The translations under genes were made by a program, and so were the position numbers. The notes below the pieces were generated by a model, which had not been told where the DNA came from, made no database searches, and was given only the letters and a program-made list of their open reading frames with translations. A DNA stretch of 64,000 nt from NCBI GenBank assembly GCA_003152315.1, contig PLZV01000057.1, positions 136,065 to 200,064 of the forward strand. Reading direction: 5' to 3'. Shown piece after piece: positions 45,832 through 51,189 of this stretch (positions within the stretch are counted from its first letter, which is position 1; each line of letters starts with the position of its first letter). Source of the stretch: Verrucomicrobiota bacterium (lineage in GTDB: Bacteria; Verrucomicrobiota; Verrucomicrobiia; Palsa-1439).

Positions 45832-46347
45832 CTACGTGGGCTCGATCGCAAAGAACTTCATATAAACATCCCTTACCAGCCGGGCATCATGCAGCGCATG
45901 GTGTTGCATGTATTGTTTCGTATCGATACCGAGTTTCGCAGCGAACTCGAACAGCTTCTCAGGGTCTTTGCCAACGCCAAATATGATCGACGACAGATCC
46001 ACGGTCAGCCAATAGCACGGCTGATCGCCCCTTGGAAAACCGAACAATTTGTAGAAATACAGGGTGTCGTAGGCATTCACATAGCCGACCGCATACGGCT
46101 TACCATCGCCCACAAATTCCTTGATTCTTCGCCGGGCGCCTTCACGCGTGACGCGTGGGCCTTTCAGTGTCGGGATGATGTGTTCCTTCACCCAATCACC
46201 GAGGGGACCAGCATGTTCCAGTTCAAGATAAAGTTCTTCTCCCGATATCTTCACCATCCCAATCGACAGAATCTCGCCCGTATACGGATCGAGATTTGAA
46301 AACTCGGTATCGTAGAAGATCACGTTGTTGGAGAAAGGCCTTCGCAT
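45832..46347 (-). CDS. DEDD-type 3'-5' exonuclease (Rv2179c-like)
   Basis: A 171-aa RNase H-fold nuclease. Acidic residues are in VIFYDTEFSNL (D and E of the first motif), NAYDTLYFYKLFG (second motif) and HHALHDARLVRDVY (His and Asp of the third). This matches the short exoribonuclease family of Rv2179c. The gene lies upstream of the GNAT gene on the same strand, 97 bp away. It probably degrades RNA or single-stranded DNA ends. Confidence 0.72.
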   Translation of the reverse strand: MRRPFSNNVIFYDTEFSNLDPYTGEILSIGMVKISGEELYLELEHAGPLGDWVKEHIIPTLKGPRVTREGARRRIKEFVGDGKPYAVGYVNAYDTLYFYKLFGFPRGDQPCYWLTVDLSSIIFGVGKDPEKLFEFAAKLGIDTKQYMQHHALHDARLVRDVYMKFFAIEPT

Positions 46348-46383
46348 TTTTAGGTTCCTGCACTTTACCATAGAGCTTCAGCC

Positions 46384-46425
46384 TCATCACCGCCATTGAC
46401 AAACACCGTCCCCGCCTGCTACCAC
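46384..46425 (+). promoter_or_regulatory. Promoter-like repeat upstream of the fucosidase gene
   Basis: TTGACA (46396-46401), an 18-nt spacer and TACCAC (46420-46425), lying 23 bp before the fucosidase start. The segment is nearly the same as 48818-48858 before the aroF leader, including an exact run TCATCACCGCCATTGACAAA. Confidence 0.65.
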
Positions 46426-46448
46426 CCGGCACATACCCAACTCGAAAA

Positions 46449-48038
46449 ATGAACGACCGTATGTTACGAAGTCTCCTCACCGTCGCCATTGCGGTGGCGG
46501 CCGTTACGGCGAACAACGCTTCCGTCGCGGAAGACAAACCGATCATGAAAATCACCAGCACGACGGGCGAACCGATCCACTCCGGTAAGTTCGAGCCGAC
46601 CTGGGAATCCCTGAAACAATACCGCTGTCCCGAATGGTTCCGCGACGCGAAATTCGGCATCTGGGCGCATTGGGGACCGCAGTGCCAGCCCGAGCAGGGC
46701 GATTGGTACGCGCGCGGAATGTATCAGGAAGGCAGCAGCCAGTACAAATGGCACGTGGCCCACTACGGCGATCCGGCGAAGTTCGGTTTCAAGGACGTGA
46801 TCCACGAATGGAAAGCGCAGAACTGGGATCCCAACAAGTTGATGGCGCTCTACAAACGCGCCGGCGCGCAGTACTTCTTCGCGCTGGCGAACCATCACGA
46901 CAACTTCGACAACTACAACAGCAAATATCAGCCGTGGAACTCGGTGAACGTCGGCCCGAAGAAAGATCTGATCGGCGGTTGGGCGCAGGCGGCGCGCGCC
47001 AACGGGCTGCGGTTTGGCGTCAGTGTCCACGCCGCCCATGCGTGGAGTTGGTACGAACCGTCGCAGAAGTTCGACGGCAACCTGACGAAGGCCGACGGCA
47101 AGGGCCAGTGGTGGGAAGGGCTTGACCCGGCGGACTTGTACGCGCAGAACCACACCCCCGGCACGAAGCTGCAGTGGGATTGGGACGCCACCAAAGGCAG
47201 TAGCGTGCCGGACGCGGCGTACTGCCAAAAGTTCTATAACCGCACCGTTGATCTCATCAACAAGTACCGGCCCGACCTGATTTATTTTGACGATACCGCC
47301 TTGCCGCTCTGGCCGGTCAGTGACGCCGGGTTAAAGATCGCCGCGCACTTCTACAACAGCATCCCGCAAGGCGTCCTCTTCGGCAAAGTGCTCAATGAAG
47401 AGCAGCGACAGTGCATGACCTGGGACATCGAACGCGGCGCGAGCAACCGCATCGAACCGTTGCCGTGGCAGTCCGACACCTGCATCGGCAGTTGGCATTA
47501 CGCCCGGTCGCACTTCGAAAAGCATGATTACAAAAGCGCCCGCACCGTCATCCACATACTCGCCGACATCGTCAGCAAGAACGGCAACCTGCTGCTCAGC
47601 ATCCCGGTGCGCGGCGATGGAACGATTGACGACGATGAAGTGAAAGTAGTCGAGGGCATCGCCCAATGGATGGATGTGAATCGTGAATGCATCTTCGGCA
47701 CACGCCCGTGGAAGGTGTTCGGCGAAGGTCCGGCCACGGAAGGCGCGCCGATCAAAGCGCAGGGATTCAACGAAGGTAAAGGCAAACCGTTCACCGCGGA
47801 GGACGTCCGCTTCACCACCAAAGGCGACACACTCTACGCCATCGTTCTCGGCGTGCCAACGAACTCAGTCCAGCTCAAGTCGCTACACGACGCGCACATC
47901 ACCGGCATCCAGTTGCTCGGCAGCGACGAAAAAATCCGCTGGTCACGATCCGACACCGCGCTGGTGATTGACCCTCCGCAAACCAAGCCGGCCTCTGATG
48001 CCGCAATTGTCTTCAAGATATCAACACTCGGTTTGTGA
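46449..48038 (+). CDS. Secreted GH29 alpha-L-fucosidase
   Basis: A 529-aa enzyme that releases terminal L-fucose from glycans. Signal peptide: RMLRSLLTVAIAVAAVTANNASVAED. GH29 features: PEWFRDAKFGIWAHWGPQ, YFFALANHHDNFDNYNS, GLRFGVSVHAAH, DLIYFDDTALPLW with the nucleophile Asp region, and NGNLLLSIPVRGDGTID. A C-terminal beta-sandwich follows (residues about 430-529). Several of these forms depart from the classical H.YTTKHHDG and WFDG consensus, suggesting a distinct subgroup. It lies between two nearly identical promoter-like segments, together with the toxin-antitoxin pair. Confidence 0.85.
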   Translation: MNDRMLRSLLTVAIAVAAVTANNASVAEDKPIMKITSTTGEPIHSGKFEPTWESLKQYRCPEWFRDAKFGIWAHWGPQCQPEQGDWYARGMYQEGSSQYKWHVAHYGDPAKFGFKDVIHEWKAQNWDPNKLMALYKRAGAQYFFALANHHDNFDNYNSKYQPWNSVNVGPKKDLIGGWAQAARANGLRFGVSVHAAHAWSWYEPSQKFDGNLTKADGKGQWWEGLDPADLYAQNHTPGTKLQWDWDATKGSSVPDAAYCQKFYNRTVDLINKYRPDLIYFDDTALPLWPVSDAGLKIAAHFYNSIPQGVLFGKVLNEEQRQCMTWDIERGASNRIEPLPWQSDTCIGSWHYARSHFEKHDYKSARTVIHILADIVSKNGNLLLSIPVRGDGTIDDDEVKVVEGIAQWMDVNRECIFGTRPWKVFGEGPATEGAPIKAQGFNEGKGKPFTAEDVRFTTKGDTLYAIVLGVPTNSVQLKSLHDAHITGIQLLGSDEKIRWSRSDTALVIDPPQTKPASDAAIVFKISTLGL

Positions 48039-48068
48039 ATACTCCAGAATCATGCCGGATGGCGCGCC
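48031..48068 (-). pseudogene. C-terminal fragment related to the 44174-44563 gene
   Basis: 38 bp resemble 44204-44242 (shared core GTGAATACTCCAGAATC and GGCGCGCC). The minus-strand reading FGAPSGMILEYSQTE parallels LGAPPDTILEYSRNE. The stop codon of the fucosidase gene (48036-48038) lies inside this fragment, so the fucosidase 3' end was joined to it. Confidence 0.5.
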
Positions 48069-48090
48069 AAACGCTATAGTCCGCTCCGAC

Positions 48091-48125
48091 TTGACTTTTT
48101 GCGCCGTAAAACATAGTATTACGGC
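48091..48125 (+). promoter_or_regulatory. Promoter and operator of the toxin-antitoxin operon
   Basis: TTGACT (48091-48096), 17-nt spacer, TAGTAT (48114-48119). An inverted repeat GCCGTAA (48103-48109) / TTACGGC (48119-48125) overlaps the -10 element and ends one base before the antitoxin ATG. This is a typical site for autorepression by an AbrB-type antitoxin. Confidence 0.7.
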
Positions 48126-48353
48126 ATGACAAAAACCATTACCAAGGTGGGTAATTCGCAAGGGATCATCTTTGACACCGCGCTGATGGAACTCGCGCAT
48201 CTGAAAGTGGGCGATGAACTGAACGTGGAGCTGCATCAGGGCGGCACGATCACCTTGACACGCGTCCGTCCGGGCCCGTCCAGTGATGAGGTATCCCGGG
48301 TCGTGAAGTCGACCATGAAGGATTATGCGCGGACAATGAAGAAGCTCGCATGA
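48126..48353 (+). CDS. AbrB/MazE-type antitoxin
   Basis: A 75-aa product. The SpoVT/AbrB swapped-hairpin fold is seen in KTITKVGNSQGIIFDTALMELAHLKVGDELNVELHQGGTITLTRV (DNA binding), followed by a helical tail (DEVSRVVKSTMKDYARTMKKLA) that would wrap the toxin. The stop overlaps the toxin ATG by 4 bp. A short inverted repeat before the gene suggests autoregulation. Confidence 0.82.
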   Translation: MTKTITKVGNSQGIIFDTALMELAHLKVGDELNVELHQGGTITLTRVRPGPSSDEVSRVVKSTMKDYARTMKKLA

Positions 48354-48769
48354 GTGTGACGCCCGAAGATTGTTTCCACTTAACGGTGGACATCGTGCGA
48401 GAGATTCATGCGAAAGCGCTCGCAAAGTTCGGCGGGTCCGCTGGCATTCGCGAGCCGGCACTATTGGAATCGGCCGTGGCGGCGCCGCAAGCCAGTTTCG
48501 CCGGGAAATCCGTCTACGCAGACATGGCGGAGATCGCCGCCGCCTATCTGTTCTATCTCTGCCGCAATCATCCATTCATTGACGGCAACAAGCGCACCGC
48601 GCTGGGCGCCTGCATCGTTTTTTTACGACTAAACGGAATCGAGCCCAAGCGTGACGGCCCAGAGTGGGAGAAATTGACGTTGGCCGTCGCGTCGAGTGAG
48701 TTGGATAGGGAAGGTACTGCGGCGCAATTGCGGAAGTTGTTGGTAAAGGCGAAGCACAAGAAAACGTGA
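48350..48769 (+). CDS. Doc/Fic-family toxin (death-on-curing type)
   Basis: A 139-aa protein. The Fic active-site motif HPFIDGNKRTA is at residues 74-84. Supporting Doc features are FHLTVDIVREIHAKAL near the start, GIREPALLESAVAAP and ADMAEIAAAYLFYLCRNH. Phage P1 Doc phosphorylates EF-Tu; other Fic proteins AMPylate, and which of these applies cannot be read from sequence. The partner is AbrB-like and not the classical Phd. The start overlaps the antitoxin stop by 4 bp. Confidence 0.88.
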   Translation: MSVTPEDCFHLTVDIVREIHAKALAKFGGSAGIREPALLESAVAAPQASFAGKSVYADMAEIAAAYLFYLCRNHPFIDGNKRTALGACIVFLRLNGIEPKRDGPEWEKLTLAVASSELDREGTAAQLRKLLVKAKHKKT

Positions 48770-48817
48770 ACTCGCTTTGGGATCCCGCGAAAAGCACAAA
48801 AACACGGCCTTTCCAGT

Positions 48818-48858
48818 TCATCACCGCCATTGACAAACGCCCTCCCGTCTGCTACCAT
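48818..48858 (+). promoter_or_regulatory. Promoter of the aroF leader
   Basis: TTGACA (48830-48835), 17-nt spacer, TACCAT (48853-48858). Transcription would start near 48865, only a few bases before the leader ATG at 48870, so the leader peptide may be translated from a nearly leaderless end. Confidence 0.75.
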
Positions 48859-48869
48859 TTGTCTCGTAA

Positions 48870-48956
48870 ATGAAGGCAATTTCTCAGCACAGCACCGCAG
48901 TTCAGGCGTGGTATTGGTTTTATTTTAGCCAGCCCTGTCTGCGGGCCGCGTGTTGA
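48870..48956 (+). CDS. Aromatic leader peptide for aroF attenuation
   Basis: A 28-codon ORF: MKAISQHSTAVQA, then Trp-Tyr-Trp-Phe-Tyr-Phe (codons at 48909-48926), then SQPCLRAAC and TGA. Six consecutive codons for all three aromatic amino acids directly upstream of a DAHP synthase gene, with attenuator hairpins after it, is the pattern of a regulatory leader peptide. The product itself has no expected function. Confidence 0.85.
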   Translation: MKAISQHSTAVQAWYWFYFSQPCLRAAC

Positions 48957-48990
48957 TGCCTGTAACGTTGACACCAAACCGTCCCGCGGA
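48895..48990 (+). promoter_or_regulatory. Alternative hairpins of the aroF attenuator
   Basis: Segment 1 CCGCAG (48895-48900) can pair with segment 2 CTGCGG (48939-48944). Segment 2, extended as TCTGCGGG (48938-48945), can instead pair with CCCGCGGA (48983-48990), which includes the 5' arm of the terminator. A ribosome stalled on the aromatic codons would cover segment 1 and leave segment 2 free for the antiterminator. A ribosome reaching the stop codon (48954-48956) would cover segment 2 and allow termination. Confidence 0.75.
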
Positions 48991-49007
48991 AGCGGGGCGG
49001 TTTTTTT
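48976..49007 (+). terminator. Intrinsic terminator of the aroF leader
   Basis: A 12-bp stem, AAACCGTCCCGC (48976-48987) with GCGGGGCGGTTT (48992-49003), one G-U pair, GGAA tetraloop, followed by a T run through 49007. It lies 42 bp upstream of the aroF start codon. Confidence 0.9.
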
Positions 49008-49049
49008 ATTGCCAAAAACCGAACTGCACGCGGGCAGAGGAGCAAGAAA

Positions 49050-50075
49050 ATGATCATCGTGTTAAGACCGGGAACAAGCGAACAGGGAATTCAACAAGTG
49101 GCCGACGCCGTGAAGAAGTTCAACTACGAACCGCGCCTGATCCGTGGCGTCGAGCGCACGGTCATCGCCTGCATCGGCGACGAGCGCAGTCATCACACCA
49201 TCGAATCGCTCTCAGTCTTCCCGCAAGTCGAGAGCGTCACTCCCATCCAAAAGAAATACAAGGTGGTCAGCCGCGAATACCAGGCCCACGACTCCGTGCT
49301 CGACGTGGCCGGGCGCAAAATCGGCGGCGGCACTTTCCACGTGGTGGCCGGCCCGTGTTCGGTCGAGTCCGCCTCCCAGACAATTGAAACCGCGAAAGCG
49401 GTGAAGTCGTACGGCGCGACATTATTCCGCGGTGGCGCATTCAAGCCGCGCACCTCGCCGTACGACTTCCAGGGTTTGGGTCGTGAAGGGCTGGATCTAT
49501 TGCGTCAAGCCCGCGCGGCCACCGGCCTGCCGATCGTCACCGAGGTCCTGTCGCCCCAGGACGTCGAGATGGTCGCCGCCTGCGCCGACGTGCTGCAGAT
49601 TGGCGCGCGCAACGCCCAAAACGTCCCGCTGCTCGCCGCCGCCGCCGACTCGGGCAAGACCATCCTGTTGAAACGCGGCGTCTCCGGCCTGGTCGATGAA
49701 TGGCTCCTTGCCGCCGAATACATCTGTTTGCATGGCAACACCAAGGTCATCCTCTGCGAACGCGGCATTCGCACGTTCGAACACGCCTGTCGCAATACAC
49801 TCGATCTGAGTGCTGTCGCCGTCGCGAAGCAAGAAACGCATCTGCCGGTGTTCGTCGACCCCAGCCACGCCGCGGGCCGTGCCGACATGGTCATCCCACT
49901 CGCGCGCGCTGCCGTCGCGGTCGGTGCCGATGGCCTGTTGGTGGAAGTCCATCCCGACCCTGCCACCGCCCTCAGCGACGGCGGCCAGCAACTCACGCCA
50001 AAACAGTTCGGCCAGTTGATGGCGGAAATCCGACCGCTGGTGGAAGTGATGGGAAAAAAGTTCGGTTCCGACTAG
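49050..50075 (+). CDS. aroF: DAHP synthase (type I beta) with N-terminal regulatory domain
   Basis: The first enzyme of the shikimate pathway: PEP plus erythrose 4-phosphate to DAHP. The 341-aa product has a ferredoxin-like N-terminal domain (about 1-70, IIVLRPGTSEQGIQQVADAVKKF), as in the Thermotoga enzyme where it mediates feedback inhibition by Tyr/Phe. The TIM barrel has VVAGPCSVESASQ, FRGGAFKPRTSPYDFQGLG, LQIGARNAQNVPLL, ILLKRG, LCERGIRTFE, VFVDPSHAAGR and DGLLVEVHPDPATALSDG. GAGGAG precedes ATG 49050. Transcription is controlled by the attenuator upstream, so both gene level and enzyme activity respond to aromatic amino acids. Confidence 0.94.
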   Translation: MIIVLRPGTSEQGIQQVADAVKKFNYEPRLIRGVERTVIACIGDERSHHTIESLSVFPQVESVTPIQKKYKVVSREYQAHDSVLDVAGRKIGGGTFHVVAGPCSVESASQTIETAKAVKSYGATLFRGGAFKPRTSPYDFQGLGREGLDLLRQARAATGLPIVTEVLSPQDVEMVAACADVLQIGARNAQNVPLLAAAADSGKTILLKRGVSGLVDEWLLAAEYICLHGNTKVILCERGIRTFEHACRNTLDLSAVAVAKQETHLPVFVDPSHAAGRADMVIPLARAAVAVGADGLLVEVHPDPATALSDGGQQLTPKQFGQLMAEIRPLVEVMGKKFGSD

Positions 50076-51184
50076 GCCCGCGCGACACGCCAGAGCAGCC
50101 ACAACCCGAGCAGTTCGAAGAACAGATTCGGCGACCAAAGGATCGCCTCGGGATAGAGGTAGGGACGGCTCTTGAGCGTGTTCGCGAGCACCGTCACAAA
50201 ATAGAAGCAAAGCGCCAACCCCAGGCTGAGCGCAATGCCGACCGACGTTTCGCGCCGACTCGTCTTGATGCCGAGCGGGATGCCGATCAGCGTGAACGCC
50301 AGGCATGCAACCGACCCCGCCACGCGTTGGTGGGCTTCCACCAGGGCGGCGGCTGGATAAATCCCCCGCTTGCGCAGGTCACGGATCTCGCCCAGCAGTT
50401 CGGAAAAGACAAGGTCGCTCAGTTGCCGGCTCGCCTTGGCCTGCCGCAACGCCCGGCTCAGATCCATTTCGATGGGATAGCGCGCGGCCGTGGTGTCGGG
50501 GCTGATCTTGTGGACGTTGGTCGGGTTTTTCGGGTCGCGCGTGTCGCCACGCACATTGTACAGGTCGAGCAATAGCTTGTGCCCCTCCGGCTTCGCCGTG
50601 ACGACTCCCTTTTCCGCGCGCAAGCTGGTGAGGACGTTGTTGCTGTCGTCGAGAGTATAGAGCATCACGTCATAGATCAGGTTGCCCTCTTTTCGGCCGG
50701 CGTAGAGGACGTAGCCCGGGAAATCCTTGATGTACGTTCCTTCCTGGATCAACGCCATCGGCCGCTCCGAGCCGAGCCGCACGAACATCGTCTTGAATTG
50801 AAATTTGCACCATGGCGCCACGTCCGCATTGATGTACAGGCACACTACGCTCATCACCGCCGCCAGCAGGACCACCGGCGCCACCACCTGCCCGAGGCTG
50901 ACCCCGCACGAGCGCATCGCCGTGATCTCGTTGTCGGCGCTCATCCGACCGAATACCAGCAACGCCGTCGCCAGCATCGCCATCGGCAACGAAAAACTAA
51001 GAATGTTTGGTGTCACGAGCAATACGAAGTACCCGACGATATCCAGTCCCACCTTCTGGTTCACCAGCATATCGCTAAGCTGCTTTAGGATGCGCGCCAG
51101 CAGCAACACGAACGTGAAGACGCCCATCGTGAAAAACAACGTGATGACCGACTGCCGTGTGATATACTTTGACAGAATCTTCAT
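50072..51184 (-). CDS. LPS export permease, LptF/LptG family
   Basis: A 370-aa YjgP/YjgQ-family protein. N-terminal membrane spans (QSVITLFFTMGVFTFVLLLARIL, IVGYFVLLVTPNILSFSLPMAMLATALLVFGRMSADNEITAMRSCG), then a periplasmic beta-jellyroll (about 130-260), then C-terminal spans (VACLAFTLIGIPLGI, VGIALSLGLALCFYFVTVLA, LFFELLGLWLLWRV). It works with LptB to extract lipopolysaccharide, which indicates an LPS-like outer membrane. A sibling gene is not in the window, so F versus G cannot be told. It converges on aroF with a 4-bp overlap and is head-to-head with the AddB-like gene. Confidence 0.85.
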   Translation of the reverse strand: MKILSKYITRQSVITLFFTMGVFTFVLLLARILKQLSDMLVNQKVGLDIVGYFVLLVTPNILSFSLPMAMLATALLVFGRMSADNEITAMRSCGVSLGQVVAPVVLLAAVMSVVCLYINADVAPWCKFQFKTMFVRLGSERPMALIQEGTYIKDFPGYVLYAGRKEGNLIYDVMLYTLDDSNNVLTSLRAEKGVVTAKPEGHKLLLDLYNVRGDTRDPKNPTNVHKISPDTTAARYPIEMDLSRALRQAKASRQLSDLVFSELLGEIRDLRKRGIYPAAALVEAHQRVAGSVACLAFTLIGIPLGIKTSRRETSVGIALSLGLALCFYFVTVLANTLKSRPYLYPEAILWSPNLFFELLGLWLLWRVARA

Positions 51185-51189
51185 TCGCT

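Noticed and set aside
48021..48575. A 184-codon minus-strand frame across the toxin-antitoxin genes
   Set aside because: Most of it is antisense to the toxin and antitoxin. Only its last 16 codons have meaning, as a fragment of the 44174 gene.
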